From NCBI GenBank assembly GCA_018239715.1, contig JAFEGW010000003.1:124001-188000 (forward strand): a stretch of 64,000 nucleotides of DNA. Direction: 5' to 3'. Below are positions 1-11,184 of the stretch, piece by piece; positions within the stretch are counted from its first letter, which is position 1, and the number at the start of each line of letters is the position of its first letter. The position numbers and the translations under genes are program-made. This DNA is from Verrucomicrobiota bacterium (GTDB lineage: Bacteria > Chlamydiota > Chlamydiia > Chlamydiales > Rhabdochlamydiaceae). Below the pieces are notes generated by a model, which did not search any database, was not told the origin of the DNA, and worked only from the letters and a program-made list of their open reading frames with translations.

Positions 1-1104
1 CCCGATGTCTGTTTTGCTGGGCAGTATCACCTCATCGATATTCCACTCTCGAACTCTCTCAATTCAAAAATCCGCAACATTTTTGTCTTAACGCAACACT
101 TCATCTCGTCCTTACATCAGCATATTTATTCGACTTATCCCGAAGGGCTTTTTCAAAACAGAAGCATTCAGCTGATTTCCCCTCGGGAGAGAAAAATGAC
201 CTTCCAAGGGACTGCCGATGCGGTGCGTAAAAGCCTCGATCAAATTATGGCCTCCCCTTTTGAATATCTTTTAATCCTCTCGGGCGATCAGCTCTATCAA
301 ATGGATTATAACCGTCTTATCGACTTTGCAAAAAATGAAGGGGCTGATCTAGTGATCGCTACGCTAGAGGTCCCAGAAGCCGAGGCTAAAAGGATGGGGC
401 TCCTAAAGCTCGGAGCTGACTCCAAGATCACCGATTTTATCGAGAAGCCTCAAGACCCCGAAGTATTAAACCAGTTTGTTCTTCCCAGCGGGAAGTATTT
501 AGGATCCATGGGAATCTATGTTTTTAAACGCGAAGCCCTGGCCGCTCTATTAAAGGAGCAGGGCGATGACTTCGGCAAACATCTCATCCCTTCTCAGATC
601 AAAAAAGGAAAGACGTCAGCCTATGTCCATGAGGGATATTGGGAAGACATCGGCACGATTGCCTCTTATCATGGAGCTCACCTGTCTTTGATGACTCCAG
701 ATAATTGGATGGCAGGCTATGACCGGGAGCATCCACTTTACACTCCTTATCACAGTCCCTCGCCCCCCATGATTAAAAATACCTTGGTCCGAGATTCTCT
801 GATCAATTCAGGAGCTATTGTAGAAGCCAAAGAAGTTTGCCGCTCGGTGATTGGAACAAACGTCAAGATTAAAGCCGGCACGATCATTTATAATACGGTC
901 ATCTCAGGAGATCCCCCTGCTGAGATTGGCAAAGATTGCCTAATCCGTAACGCCATCATCGATTCCAACACGACTATCGGCGACTGCGTCCAATTGATCA
1001 ACAAAAACAACTTAGAAAATTACGATGGCAAGGGCGTCTACATCCGAGACGGCATCATCATCGTCTCCTCAGGCACCAAGCTCCCCTCAGACTTCATTCT
1101 TTAA
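1..1104 (+). CDS. glgC: Glucose-1-phosphate adenylyltransferase, 5' end cut off by the window
   Basis: ADP-glucose pyrophosphorylase makes ADP-glucose from glucose-1-phosphate and ATP, the committed step of bacterial glycogen synthesis. The reading frame is open from base 1, so the gene starts upstream of the window; the ATG at 196 is internal. The visible part begins inside the nucleotidyltransferase domain with the typical GQYHLIDIPLSNSLNSKIR stretch (family: G-x-Y-R-L-I-D-I-P-L-S-N), followed by LSGDQLYQMDY (GDHIYKMDY-like) and a C-terminal left-handed beta-helix region (IGTNVKIKAGTIIYNTVISG). About 367 codons are present; the family is usually 400-450 residues, so roughly 70 N-terminal residues are missing. 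The 3' end overlaps the convergent ackA gene by 18 bp. Environmental and pathogenic chlamydiae are known to make glycogen, so the gene is expected. Confidence 0.95.
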   Translation, partial: PDVCFAGQYHLIDIPLSNSLNSKIRNIFVLTQHFISSLHQHIYSTYPEGLFQNRSIQLISPRERKMTFQGTADAVRKSLDQIMASPFEYLLILSGDQLYQMDYNRLIDFAKNEGADLVIATLEVPEAEAKRMGLLKLGADSKITDFIEKPQDPEVLNQFVLPSGKYLGSMGIYVFKREALAALLKEQGDDFGKHLIPSQIKKGKTSAYVHEGYWEDIGTIASYHGAHLSLMTPDNWMAGYDREHPLYTPYHSPSPPMIKNTLVRDSLINSGAIVEAKEVCRSVIGTNVKIKAGTIIYNTVISGDPPAEIGKDCLIRNAIIDSNTTIGDCVQLINKNNLENYDGKGVYIRDGIIIVSSGTKLPSDFIL

Positions 1105-2298
1105 AGTGTGATATTTCCAGCATTCACAGGCGATTTCAAAGGCTTCTTGGGTATGAATAAGAAGTACCTTGATTTTTGAGTCAGGGGCAGAAAGTTCACT
1201 GTCTTCTATCGAGATTTGCTCATTTTTTGTTTTGTCCAGCTTCAGGCCTAGAAAAGAAAAAACTTCGCAAACTTTTTCTCGGATAAAGGGAGCATTTTCT
1301 CCAATACCGGCAGTAAAGACCAACGTGTCCAAGCCTTTTAATCCTGCCACCATCGCTCCGATGAGAGCATTCAATCGGTGAAGATAGACATCCAGCGCAA
1401 TCAAGGCGCGAACATTGCCTTTGATACTCTTCTCAAGGATGTCGCGCATATCGCTAGAGCTTCCTGAAAGGCCCAGGAGTCCAGATTGATCGTAAAGCTC
1501 CTTTGAAATCTCTTCAGCGCTTTTCTTTTTTTTCGCGAGCAAATGAAGTATGATCCCAGGATCGATGGATCCCGAGCGAGTGTCCATCATCAGCCCTTCT
1601 AAGGGCGTAAATCCCATGGTCGTATCTATGCTTTTGCCTTTTTTGACCGCACAAAGGGATGCACCTGAGCCTAAATGGCAAATCACCATTTTTCCAGGAT
1701 CGCGCTTAAGAATGTCGGCCGCCCGTTTGCTGCAGTATTGAAAACTGATCCCATGAAAACCATATCGCTGGATCCCCTCCTCATACCACTGATAGGGCCC
1801 GGGATAGATTTTTGCAGATTCGGGCAAAGTGTGATGAAAAGCGGTATCAAAAACAGCGATCTGCGGTATTTTTTTAAAAAGCTTTTGCAGGATTTCAATG
1901 CCTTCTAGCTCAGGTAAATTATGCAAGGGGGCAAGATCGGAAAGAAGGCGGATTTTTTCTTTGACTTCAGCATCGATAAGAACGCTCTCTTTAAAATATT
2001 TCCCTCCATGCACAATGCGATGGCCTATGACATCGATTTCATCGATAGAATTTAAAACAGCCGCTTTCCCTTGATAAAGAAAGTTGATCAAATGTCTTAG
2101 TGCTTCTGCTGGATCTGCTGCATGGACAGGTTCGGAATGGTCCCCTTTACTGCTGGTGATTTTTAGATTTGCCTTTTCAAAGTTGTTTTTCCACTCTAAA
2201 TGAGCTTTCCAAAGAGGATCGACAGTCTTAGCGTGAGTGATGTCGTACAAGTAACATTTAATGCTGCTGGATCCGCGGTTTAAGACAAAGATTTTCAT
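1087..2298 (-). CDS. ackA: Acetate kinase
   Basis: Acetate kinase interconverts acetyl phosphate + ADP with acetate + ATP in the cytoplasm. The 403-residue protein has the usual family length. The N-terminal ASKHA phosphate-loop signature N-x-G-S-S-S-x-K is present (Asn7, GSSS 9-12), as are GHRIVHGG (with the acetate-site Arg), [27 protein letters not shown] (catalytic Arg) and the second signature [11 protein letters not shown] near residue 326. The start codon overlaps the stop of the upstream phosphoketolase gene (ATGA-type, 4 bp), so the two are almost certainly co-transcribed and coupled: phosphoketolase supplies acetyl phosphate, and this enzyme turns it into ATP. One small oddity is Arg in place of the common Cys at position 8; it is not a catalytic position. 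Confidence 0.96.
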   Translation of the reverse strand: MKIFVLNRGSSSIKCYLYDITHAKTVDPLWKAHLEWKNNFEKANLKITSSKGDHSEPVHAADPAEALRHLINFLYQGKAAVLNSIDEIDVIGHRIVHGGKYFKESVLIDAEVKEKIRLLSDLAPLHNLPELEGIEILQKLFKKIPQIAVFDTAFHHTLPESAKIYPGPYQWYEEGIQRYGFHGISFQYCSKRAADILKRDPGKMVICHLGSGASLCAVKKGKSIDTTMGFTPLEGLMMDTRSGSIDPGIILHLLAKKKKSAEEISKELYDQSGLLGLSGSSSDMRDILEKSIKGNVRALIALDVYLHRLNALIGAMVAGLKGLDTLVFTAGIGENAPFIREKVCEVFSFLGLKLDKTKNEQISIEDSELSAPDSKIKVLLIHTQEAFEIACECWKYHTLKNEV

Positions 2299-4661
2299 TT
2301 GCTATCCCATTTCCAATTCCGGATCTCGGGCATATCCTCGCCGTACTTTTGGACATACTCCTTATGATCGACAAGTTTGCCCTGCATCAGTTGCTTGACA
2401 TAAGCGCCTTTGGAGGCTATCTGCGGAAGCCGGTCGATCACATCACAGACGAGATGAAAACGGTCGAGGTCATTTGAAACAACCATATCGAAAGGCGTTG
2501 TCGTCGTCCCTTCCTCTTTGTAACCTCGGACATGCATGTAGGGATAACTGGTCCGACGGTAAGTCAACCGATGGATCACGGACGGGTATCCATGAAAAGC
2601 AAAGATCACCTGGACATTTTTGGGAAAGATGCTATCGAAATCTTTGTCGCTCAGGCCATGGGGATGTTCGCTCTGCGGCTGCAGAGCCATCAAGTCTACG
2701 ACATTGGCAACCCGAATTTTAAGCTCAGGAAAATGTTTGCGCAAGATTTCAACTGCGGCAAGTGTTTCCAAAGTGGGAACATCGCCGGCACATGCCATAA
2801 TCACATCGGGTTCGCTCCCTTCATCGTTGCTGGCCCATTTCCAAATGCCGAGGCCGACTGTGCAATGTTTGATAGCAGACTCCATGTCAAGCCATTGAAG
2901 CTCCGGCTGTTTGCCGGCAATGATCACGTTGATATAGTTGCGGCTCCGCAGGCAATGATCGGTCACGGAGAGCAAAGTGTTCGCATCCGGCGGGAGATAG
3001 ATGCGGACGACATCGGCCTTTTTATTCAGGACTAGATCGATAAAACCGGGATCTTGATGGCTGAACCCGTTATGGTCCTGACGCCAGACATGCGAGGTGA
3101 GAAGGTAGTTGAGCGAAGCGATGGGGCGCCGCCAGGGGATATGACGGCAGACTTTTAACCATTTCGCATGTTGGTTGAACATCGAATCAACGATATGAAT
3201 GAATGCTTCGTAACATGAGAATAGACCATGCCGGCCTGTGAGCAAATACCCTTCCAGCCATCCTTCGCATAAATGCTCGCTTAAAACTTCCATCACCCGC
3301 CCATCAGGAGAAACATGGTCGTCGCTTTTTAAGATTTTAGCTGTCGATGTCCTGTCGGTGATCTCAAACAAAGAAGTCAAACGATTGGAAGCGGTCTCGT
3401 CGGGGCCAAAAATCCGGAAATTCCGCTGCTCCCAATTCAGTTTCATAACATCACGCAAGAAAGCTCCCATGATCCGGGTCGATTCTTTAAAATCTGTTCC
3501 TGGCTGCAGGGCAGAAACCGCATAATCGCGAAAATCGGGCATTTTCAGATCCTGGAGTAAACGCCCTCCATTGGCATGAGGATTGGCCCCCATGCGCCTC
3601 TCCCCCTTGGGTGCTAACGCTGCGATTTCAGGGAGAAGTTTTCCCTCCGTATCAAAAAGCTCTTCAGGCCTGTAACTCCTCATCCACGCCTCCAGCATCT
3701 TGAGATGGTCGGGATTCGTGGCAAGCTCTGCCAGAGGCACTTGGTGGGACTTCCATGTTCCTTCGATGGGAACTCCATCTACTTTTTTGGGACCTGTCCA
3801 TCCTTTAGGCGTATGGAAAATAATCATGGGCCAAATCGGGCGTTTGGTAAAACCTTGCGATCTAGCCTCCTGCTGAATCTGCTTGATTTCTAGAATAACC
3901 TTGTCCAGGGTCGCAGCTAGAAGCTGGTGCACTTCATCAGGCTCATCCCCTTCCACAAAATAAGGTTTGTAGCCATAGCCGCAAAAGAGCTGCTCTAATT
4001 CATGACGGCTGATCCGCGCCAACACTGTAGGCTCGGCAATTTTATAGCCATTCAGATGAAGAATCGGAAGGACGGCGCCATCATGAACCGGGTTAAGAAA
4101 TTTATTGGAATGCCAGCTCGTTGCCAAAGGTCCAGTTTCTGCCTCGCCATCGCCGACAACACAGGCCACTAGAAGATCGGGATTATCAAAAGCTGCCCCA
4201 TAGGCATGGGCTAGAGAGTAGCCGAGCTCTCCTCCCTCATTAATGGAACCTGGGGTCTCCGGCGCCACATGGCTGGGAATACCACCAGGAAAAGAAAATT
4301 GTTTGAACAGCGCCTTCATTCCCGCTTCATCTTGTGAAATAGTAGGGTAGAGCTCGGAATACGTTCCTTCCAAATAAGTGTTTGCCACCAAAGCCGGACC
4401 GCCATGTCCTGGCCCTGTTACAAAAATCATTTTTAGATCCTGCTTCTTGATGATCCTATTGAGATGAACGTAAAGAAAATTTAATCCTGGCGTTGTCCCC
4501 CAGTGTCCGAGCAGCCGAGGTTTCACGTCTTCTATCGTCAACGGCCTTTTTAAAAGAGGATTATCGTAAAGATAAATTTGACCGACGGACAAATAGTTGG
4601 CAGCCCGCCAATAGGCATTCATTTTTCGAAGCTCTTCCGACGTCAAAGGATTTTTTTTCAT
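2295..4661 (-). CDS. xfp: Xylulose-5-phosphate/fructose-6-phosphate phosphoketolase
   Basis: This thiamine-diphosphate enzyme cleaves xylulose-5-phosphate (and often fructose-6-phosphate) with phosphate to acetyl phosphate and glyceraldehyde-3-phosphate (or erythrose-4-phosphate). The 788-residue length is normal for the family. Visible signatures are GHWGTTPG (residues 52-59), GPGHGGP (83-89) and the ThDP-binding GDGEAETGP (170-178) followed by an Asn-rich NKFLNP. It is the first gene of a two-gene operon with ackA, which together form the ATP-yielding branch of the bifid/phosphoketolase shunt. Which substrate is preferred cannot be told from the sequence. The best-studied chlamydial pathogens are not known for this enzyme, so it is an accessory metabolic feature. 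The ribosome-binding site before the ATG is weak (GAGAGAG). It is divergent from secDF across a 236-bp gap. Confidence 0.95.
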   Translation of the reverse strand: MKKNPLTSEELRKMNAYWRAANYLSVGQIYLYDNPLLKRPLTIEDVKPRLLGHWGTTPGLNFLYVHLNRIIKKQDLKMIFVTGPGHGGPALVANTYLEGTYSELYPTISQDEAGMKALFKQFSFPGGIPSHVAPETPGSINEGGELGYSLAHAYGAAFDNPDLLVACVVGDGEAETGPLATSWHSNKFLNPVHDGAVLPILHLNGYKIAEPTVLARISRHELEQLFCGYGYKPYFVEGDEPDEVHQLLAATLDKVILEIKQIQQEARSQGFTKRPIWPMIIFHTPKGWTGPKKVDGVPIEGTWKSHQVPLAELATNPDHLKMLEAWMRSYRPEELFDTEGKLLPEIAALAPKGERRMGANPHANGGRLLQDLKMPDFRDYAVSALQPGTDFKESTRIMGAFLRDVMKLNWEQRNFRIFGPDETASNRLTSLFEITDRTSTAKILKSDDHVSPDGRVMEVLSEHLCEGWLEGYLLTGRHGLFSCYEAFIHIVDSMFNQHAKWLKVCRHIPWRRPIASLNYLLTSHVWRQDHNGFSHQDPGFIDLVLNKKADVVRIYLPPDANTLLSVTDHCLRSRNYINVIIAGKQPELQWLDMESAIKHCTVGLGIWKWASNDEGSEPDVIMACAGDVPTLETLAAVEILRKHFPELKIRVANVVDLMALQPQSEHPHGLSDKDFDSIFPKNVQVIFAFHGYPSVIHRLTYRRTSYPYMHVRGYKEEGTTTTPFDMVVSNDLDRFHLVCDVIDRLPQIASKGAYVKQLMQGKLVDHKEYVQKYGEDMPEIRNWKWDSK

Positions 4662-4897
4662 CTGGGACTCTCTCTTCTAATGTTTCTATATCACAAAGAA
4701 ATCTTTTCACTTTAGCGAGAATTGCAGTTCATAGAAAAAAGCATTTCGGAATCTAAATAAAGGAGGCCGCTATAATTGCAGGATAAGGTGAAATTCTAGA
4801 CTGGACAGAATCAAAGAGATCGAGGTATTCTTCAGGGTTTAATTTAGAGAGGGAGCGGCCAAACCCATTTTGGAGCTTTCTCAAAAGGATAAGAGCT

Positions 4898-7800
4898 ATG
4901 GAAAGACCCAAACGTTGGCAGCTTTTTTTGATTGTCGCTGTCATTTTTTTAACAGTTTATAACATCCTGCCCACCGTCTTTTTTTACTCCAAACCCCTCA
5001 AATCTCCGATAGATCAAAAACGGGCCGATAATATCTCCGTTGAAATTGCCACCCGTGTCAACGACTTGGAAGGAGAATCTGTCGCCTGGCTTGAATCGTT
5101 CTGCAAACTCTTAAAACTGAAGCCGCTCTCGGTCTCTCTCGATACTGCAAATCCTCAATTTGTTCAGGTGAAATTTAAAGAACAAAGCGAAGCTCAAACA
5201 TTTAGAAAATACCTTCCTCGCGCTGGAAGCTTGATAGGATTTGTCCCTGCGCAGCTCGACATCTATGATCGCGACTTCACCAGCAAAACTGTGACAGTGC
5301 AAAGACGCATCCCGGTTCATTTAGATCCCAAAAAAGTGCAAGAATATTTTCAATTTGGCGCTAAGCGCGATGCAGCAGGCCAGCCCACCGAATTCTACCG
5401 CGGGGTCGTCGATGATCGTTTAATCTTTTTAGGGACTAGTGCAGGTGGGACCTCTGAAAATGCCTCTTTAATTCAGAACTCCCTGGCCCACATCCAAGAT
5501 CCTGCAGCACAAGACCTCCTCTTTTTCCTTTCTCAAAATCTTCTGAATTTCATCAAAGTTTTCGATGAAAATTCCGCTATTGCCAAAAGATATTTTGCTT
5601 CCTTTTCTCAGATTGAAGTGGCAAGTGGGCGTCAATTTATCGAAGAATGGATAGGCGCCCTTGAAAGACTAAAAGACCAAGTCCGTCTCGAAAGAATTGC
5701 CTTATCTCAAGAGAAAGAAACGCTTCAAGGACAAGGAAAATATCTAGACGCCGTCAAACAGCAGCGGCTCGAGTGGCTCAACAATCGCGAAAATCTTTTG
5801 ATCAATGCGGTAGCCCTGGTCAAAAAACACATTTCAGATTTTGCCGCAGGTAAAACTCCTTTAAACTTCACAACAATGACAGCAACTTTAAAGGAAAGCG
5901 GTCCTCAGATTAATTTGGGCGGGCGCCATCCCTTTATCGAATCGCTGACTATCGATTGGGACAGCGAGCGCATTGTTCTCAATCTCTATTCCGACCTGCA
6001 GCAAATCAAAGATAAAATGCCGCCAGGGTACCAGCGCGATCAACTCGATCAGCTGGTTTATAATGAAATCGCTTCCCTTTCCCGCCAAGCCGGCGAAAAG
6101 ATCAAACCTTATCTCGATCGGTTTGAGGTCCAGCTCAGTGAGCTTCCCGATAGTAAAACCTTTGTTGCAATGCGCCTCTATAATGTGGCAAAGGCTGAAG
6201 CCGAAACTATGCGCGCGAGCCTCGCGGGAAATTGGCTCCCCCAGCATCCTGACCTGCAGCGCAAAGCGTTTCCGATTTGGGACTATGAAACTTACCAATC
6301 GCTGCCCTCTGATCAAAAGAAACTGGGCCTCGTCGTGTTTGCACCTTCGATGCTGAATAAAATGCCTCCAAAAGGCTTTAAAATGAATTCTATCTATGTC
6401 GTTGCCAAAGGCGTAGATAAAATTTTACAGCGTTTTGAAAACCAAGACTCCGATGCCGCTAAACAATTCATTCGCGATTTCAATGAGCTCCGCTCCATTC
6501 TTCAAAAAAATGGATTCGTAGGCTATTCCGGAGGAGCTTATCCCATTGCCGCTGAATTCAAGTCCGACTTCATCTTTGAACATGAAGATTATTACCAAGA
6601 CATTCTCAAAGCGACCCGCGAAGACTTCTCTGTCCATGGCACTAAACGTTACGCCCTGCTTGAGTTTTCCAATGTCGAACAACGGATTCTCACCGAAAAT
6701 AAAATTGACAACCGCCTCCATGAAGACCTTCTGAAGTGGCGCGATGATTACCGAGCTGCCCAAGTCGATTTGAAAGGGACCACCAGGTACGATGTTCCAG
6801 CACCGACAAAGAATGTCTTATGGGACAACACCAAACTCAGTTTTGTTAAATATTTCCGCGGCGATGAACGGAAAATCATCCGCTGGGGGCTCGACATTTC
6901 CGGTGGTAAGACCGTTCAAATCGAACTCCGTGATAACAACAACCGCGTTGTCACGCATGAAGCCGATATCCGCCAAGGCATCAACGAGCTGTACAACCGT
7001 GTGAATAAAATGGGCGTCTCAGAAGTGAGCATCCGCCAAGAAGGTAACTCGATTGCTTTAGACTTCCCTGGATCGCAATCGCTTTCAGCTTCTGATCTCG
7101 TGAAAGCCTCTTCGATGTACTTTCATATTGTAAATGAAAAGTTCATGCAAGGCCCCACACTTGCCGAGGCTACTCACCGTTTCCTGCAAGATGTTTGGAA
7201 TGAAGCCGTCGTCACCAACAAGAAAGATGTCGAAGAAATCAATTTGATCGCCTGGCGTCATCTCTATGGAGAGTCGACAAATCCCGATGCCGTGCAACCT
7301 CGCAGCAATGCTGCAAAAACCCTCTACGACAACGGCCTTCGTTTAGCCCATCCGCAAGAGAGCACCTCGAGCGCTAATTTTGATGAGACTTTTTCCAAAG
7401 TTTCAATGTACCGCGGAGATGACTTTACCGACTGGTATGGCCAGACTCATCCGCTTCTGATCGTCTTCCGCAATTATGCTTTGGAAGGCGCCAACTTAGA
7501 AAATGTCCGTGGCTCTTACGATCCTTCCAAAGGGAATTTCCTCTCTTTCGGCATTCAAGGATCTCAAACTGCCAAAGACGGTGTTAAAACAAGTCCACGC
7601 GACGATCTCCAAGCTTGGACTGCACAATTCTCCAAAGAAAAAATCAGCGGCACTCCTTTGGAATCTTATTCCCGAGGCCGCGGCTGGCGCATGGCAGTGA
7701 TTCTCAACGGCTCCGTGATTACAGCGCCTTCACTCGATTCCGCTTTGCGTGACAGTGCCTCGATCACTGGAAGCTTTACGCAGCGGGAAATCAATAAATT

Positions 7801-9418
7801 AGAGGCCGATTTAAAAGCCGGCTCTCTGAGCTTTACTCCCCGCATCCTTTCCGAGAAAAACGTCAGTCCTGAGCTCGGCTCGCAAGAGCGTTTTAATGGC
7901 ATCATTGCTACAGTCTGCGCTCTAGCCTTAGCGATCTTGACCATGATCTGCTACTATCGGTTCGGCGGACTTATCGCCTCGATCGCCGTTCTTTTCAATT
8001 TGCTCATCATGTGGGCAGCTCTCCAAAATATCGGCGCTACCTTAACCTTGGCCCAAATTGCAGGCGTCATCTTAGCCGTCGCAATGGCTGTCGATGCCAA
8101 CGTTCTTGTGTTTGAAAGAATCCGTGAAGAATTTGCCGTCTCCGGCCGCATCGCTACCGCCGTCCATGCCGGCTACCGCAAAGCCTTATCGGCCATCATC
8201 GATTCCAACATCACGACGCTAATCGCGGCTCTAATTTTGATGCACTTTGATGCAGGACCTATCCGCGGCTTTGCTGTCACTCTGATCATCGGTATCATCT
8301 GTTCCTTGTTCACAGCGCTTTTCATGACGAGGTATTTCTTTAACTGGTGGGTTCAAAATCCTGAGCACCGTGAATTGAAAATGGCAAACTTTATCAAGGG
8401 AGCTCATTTCAACTTTTTGAAATTCACTAAACCCACGGTGATTATCTCCGCCATCGTCATTGTCATTGGTTCCTATCTTCTACTGACACAGCGGCAGACG
8501 ATTCTCGGCATGGACTTCACCGGCGGGTACGCATTGACGGTCGAACTTCCAGTGTCAGGTAAGAATAACTACCGCGCTGAAGTCGAACATGCATTGACTG
8601 CGCAAGGACTGACATCCCAGGAATTCCAAATCCGAGAACTGCATCCTTCCAACAACGTCCGCATTTTCCTCAGCAATAGTTTAGAACAAAAAGGACGGCC
8701 TTTTGCAGGGCTTCCTGTTTCCGTTGATGCTGCAGAAGCTGCTTATCCGTTTGAGAGCAATCCTAAAATTGCTTGGCTTGTCCATGCCCTCCAAGCTTCC
8801 CATATTCAGCTGGCGCCTGCCACTCTCCAAGACCTCGATCAAAACTGGACAGCGATCAGCGGGCAGATGTCAGACACCATGCGCACGCATGCTCTGATCG
8901 GAATCTGCATTGCACTCCTTTGCATCTTGGTCTACATCACTGTCCGTTTTGAATTTAAATATGCCATCTCGGCGACACTGTGTTTGGTCCACGATGTGAT
9001 CTTCTGCGTTGGAGTGATTGCCATCTTGCATCTGTTAGGAGTTCCCATTCAGATCGACCTCCATACGGTTGCAGCTTTGATGACCATCGTCGGTTACTCG
9101 CTCAATGATACGATTATTATCTTTGACAGGATTCGGGAAGATACCCGCCTCATGCGTAGAAACACCCTAACTGAAATTATCAATCATGCCTTGAACGTCA
9201 CACTGAGCCGCACCTTGATGACTTCGGGAATAACCCTTTTAGTCCTTATTCCCTTGATCGTATTAGGCGGAAGCACTATTTTTGGGTTTGCTCTTGTGAT
9301 GGCCATCGGCGTGATCTTCGGGACACTATCCTCGCTCTTTATCGCAGCTCCGCTGATGCAGTACTTCCATAATCGCGAGATGCAAAAACAGCAGCGAGTG
9401 ACAGTGCATGAGCAATAG
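4898..9418 (+). CDS. secDF: Fused protein-export membrane protein SecDF
   Basis: SecD and SecF use the proton gradient to assist SecYEG-dependent export. Here both are one 1506-residue chain, as in other chlamydiae. A transmembrane helix lies near residues 8-27. The SecD signature GLDISGGKTVQIEL is near residue 664, then the first RND-like membrane half (about 995-1160, including VAMAVDANVLVFERIREE). The SecF signature GMDFTGGYALTVEL is near 1203 and the second membrane half near 1340-1490 (VGYSLNDTIIIFDRIRE). Roughly 600 residues lie between the first helix and the SecD signature, much longer than in E. coli SecD; long insertions here are known in chlamydial SecDF. AAGGAT eight bases upstream supports the ATG. 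The stop overlaps recJ by 11 bp, so the two are coupled. Confidence 0.95.
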   Translation: MERPKRWQLFLIVAVIFLTVYNILPTVFFYSKPLKSPIDQKRADNISVEIATRVNDLEGESVAWLESFCKLLKLKPLSVSLDTANPQFVQVKFKEQSEAQTFRKYLPRAGSLIGFVPAQLDIYDRDFTSKTVTVQRRIPVHLDPKKVQEYFQFGAKRDAAGQPTEFYRGVVDDRLIFLGTSAGGTSENASLIQNSLAHIQDPAAQDLLFFLSQNLLNFIKVFDENSAIAKRYFASFSQIEVASGRQFIEEWIGALERLKDQVRLERIALSQEKETLQGQGKYLDAVKQQRLEWLNNRENLLINAVALVKKHISDFAAGKTPLNFTTMTATLKESGPQINLGGRHPFIESLTIDWDSERIVLNLYSDLQQIKDKMPPGYQRDQLDQLVYNEIASLSRQAGEKIKPYLDRFEVQLSELPDSKTFVAMRLYNVAKAEAETMRASLAGNWLPQHPDLQRKAFPIWDYETYQSLPSDQKKLGLVVFAPSMLNKMPPKGFKMNSIYVVAKGVDKILQRFENQDSDAAKQFIRDFNELRSILQKNGFVGYSGGAYPIAAEFKSDFIFEHEDYYQDILKATREDFSVHGTKRYALLEFSNVEQRILTENKIDNRLHEDLLKWRDDYRAAQVDLKGTTRYDVPAPTKNVLWDNTKLSFVKYFRGDERKIIRWGLDISGGKTVQIELRDNNNRVVTHEADIRQGINELYNRVNKMGVSEVSIRQEGNSIALDFPGSQSLSASDLVKASSMYFHIVNEKFMQGPTLAEATHRFLQDVWNEAVVTNKKDVEEINLIAWRHLYGESTNPDAVQPRSNAAKTLYDNGLRLAHPQESTSSANFDETFSKVSMYRGDDFTDWYGQTHPLLIVFRNYALEGANLENVRGSYDPSKGNFLSFGIQGSQTAKDGVKTSPRDDLQAWTAQFSKEKISGTPLESYSRGRGWRMAVILNGSVITAPSLDSALRDSASITGSFTQREINKLEADLKAGSLSFTPRILSEKNVSPELGSQERFNGIIATVCALALAILTMICYYRFGGLIASIAVLFNLLIMWAALQNIGATLTLAQIAGVILAVAMAVDANVLVFERIREEFAVSGRIATAVHAGYRKALSAIIDSNITTLIAALILMHFDAGPIRGFAVTLIIGIICSLFTALFMTRYFFNWWVQNPEHRELKMANFIKGAHFNFLKFTKPTVIISAIVIVIGSYLLLTQRQTILGMDFTGGYALTVELPVSGKNNYRAEVEHALTAQGLTSQEFQIRELHPSNNVRIFLSNSLEQKGRPFAGLPVSVDAAEAAYPFESNPKIAWLVHALQASHIQLAPATLQDLDQNWTAISGQMSDTMRTHALIGICIALLCILVYITVRFEFKYAISATLCLVHDVIFCVGVIAILHLLGVPIQIDLHTVAALMTIVGYSLNDTIIIFDRIREDTRLMRRNTLTEIINHALNVTLSRTLMTSGITLLVLIPLIVLGGSTIFGFALVMAIGVIFGTLSSLFIAAPLMQYFHNREMQKQQRVTVHEQ

Positions 9419-11156
9419 ACATCGGACCAGCGAAGGGCCTCTTTGGATTTTTCCAAAGCCGGATCCTTCCTGGACGAAGAAAATCATCGATGAATTCAAT
9501 ATCCATCCTGTCACTGCACAAGTATTAGCTTCGCGCAACTTTAGCAACCTTGAAGAAATTCACGATTACCTTTACGCCAAGTTGCCCGATCTTCATGATC
9601 CTGACCTCTTTCTTGATATGGACATCGCAGTCGCGCGCGTCCTCAAAGCCCTTCAAAATCGAGAAAAAATCCTCGTCTACGGCGACAACGATGTCGATGG
9701 GATCACGGGTGCCACGCTCCTCACAGAATTTTTCGAGTATTTAGGAGGCAGCGCCCTCGCGTATATCTCTAACCGCACTTCTCTGAATAAAAGCTTGATG
9801 CTCGATGCGGTGGATTACGCTTCTCAAAATCAGTGCACCCTATTGATCACCGTCGACTGCGGCATCACCTCGGCTAATGAAATCGAAGAAGCCGTCCGCC
9901 GCCAGATCGATGTCATCGTCACCGACCACCACGAACCGACGGCCCGCCTTCCTCATTGCATTGCGACACTCAATCCCAAGCTCATCAATAGCACTTATCC
10001 AAATCGCGATATCACCGGCGTCGGAGTTGCTTTTAAGTTTGCCCACGCTGTAACCAACCAACTGGTTGAAGATGGCAAACTGAACGCCGGAAAAATCGAC
10101 CTCAAGCGGTATCTCGATCTCGTGGCCTTGGGCACCGTCGCCGATATGGCAACGCTCCTCGGAGAAAACCGCATCCTTGTACGCTACGGCCTCCGGCAGC
10201 TCCGTAAAACAAAAAGAATAGGGCTTGCTAAACTGTGCCTGCTATCCGAAGTCAAGCTCAGTGAAATTACGCCTCTTGATATTGCCTCCAAAGTCGCCCC
10301 TCGCCTCAATAGCTTAGGACGCATTGCCGACCCTAACAAAGGAGTAAAACTCCTTCTCTGTCGAGATCCCGTCGCAGCAGAGACGCTGGCCAAAGAACTA
10401 GAGCAGCACAATCAAGAACGGCAAAAAATTGAACGTAAAGATTCTGAAGATATAGATTCTTACATCACGCACCATCCCGACCTCTTCAAAGATAAAGCCA
10501 TCGTCCTCCATTCCCACAAATGGCACCCCGGGATCATCCCGATTATTACGGCGCGGATTGCGAAGCTCTATAACCGGCCTACTCTGATTATCGCCATTGA
10601 TGAAGGCATTGGGAAAGGCTCTCTGCGCACGATTTCGGAATTTCCTTTGCTTCCCACTCTCAAGGATCACGCTCACATGCTGCTCAATTTTGGCGGCCAC
10701 GACTATGCCGCAGGCCTGATGATCAAAGAAGAGAATATCGCGGTCTTTAAAGAGAAATTTATTCAAGCCGCCAACCAGGCTTTGAAAGACCAAGACATCC
10801 GCTCTAAGCTGCATGTCGATGCTAAAATCAGCTTTGAAGATCTTACTTTTGATTTCATGGAATCGCTCAGTCTCCTAGAGCCTTTTGGCAATGGAAATCC
10901 TGCGCCTGTCTTCTATTGTGATGTGAATCAGACTTGGCCTCCTAAAATCGTGGGCAAGTCTCATTTGAAGTTCTATCTCGAAGAAAAAGGTCGTATGCTC
11001 GAAGGGATTGCGTTTGGCATGGCAGACCGGCGCTTGGAGCTCCTGAAAAAAAGCCTCCCTTTGCACATTGCCTTCTGCCCCCACATCAACACTTTCCTCA
11101 ATAAATCGAGCATCCAGCTTCAGATTAGGGATTTCCAAATCGCCCACCCTGTTTAA
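9408..11156 (+). CDS. recJ: Single-stranded-DNA-specific exonuclease RecJ
   Basis: RecJ is a 5'-3' single-strand DNA exonuclease in recombination and mismatch repair. The 582-residue protein shows DHH-family motifs: VYGDNDVDGITGATLL (motif I, DxDxDG-type), VDCGITS (motif II), VTDHHEP (motif III, the DHH triad), then the DHHA1 domain with GGHDYAAGL and a C-terminal OB-fold-like segment. The ATG overlaps the end of secDF by 11 bp. The secDF-recJ pair, followed by euo, is the gene order I recall from Chlamydia trachomatis (CT448-CT446). It converges on euo, separated by a terminator hairpin. Confidence 0.95.
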   Translation: MSNRHRTSEGPLWIFPKPDPSWTKKIIDEFNIHPVTAQVLASRNFSNLEEIHDYLYAKLPDLHDPDLFLDMDIAVARVLKALQNREKILVYGDNDVDGITGATLLTEFFEYLGGSALAYISNRTSLNKSLMLDAVDYASQNQCTLLITVDCGITSANEIEEAVRRQIDVIVTDHHEPTARLPHCIATLNPKLINSTYPNRDITGVGVAFKFAHAVTNQLVEDGKLNAGKIDLKRYLDLVALGTVADMATLLGENRILVRYGLRQLRKTKRIGLAKLCLLSEVKLSEITPLDIASKVAPRLNSLGRIADPNKGVKLLLCRDPVAAETLAKELEQHNQERQKIERKDSEDIDSYITHHPDLFKDKAIVLHSHKWHPGIIPIITARIAKLYNRPTLIIAIDEGIGKGSLRTISEFPLLPTLKDHAHMLLNFGGHDYAAGLMIKEENIAVFKEKFIQAANQALKDQDIRSKLHVDAKISFEDLTFDFMESLSLLEPFGNGNPAPVFYCDVNQTWPPKIVGKSHLKFYLEEKGRMLEGIAFGMADRRLELLKKSLPLHIAFCPHINTFLNKSSIQLQIRDFQIAHPV

Positions 11157-11184
11157 TACAGATTTCATCGAGACAAAAAAAAGA

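Noticed and set aside
4753-4944. 63-residue minus-strand frame in the xfp-secDF gap
   Set aside because: It overlaps the secDF start, has no good initiation site and no family features.
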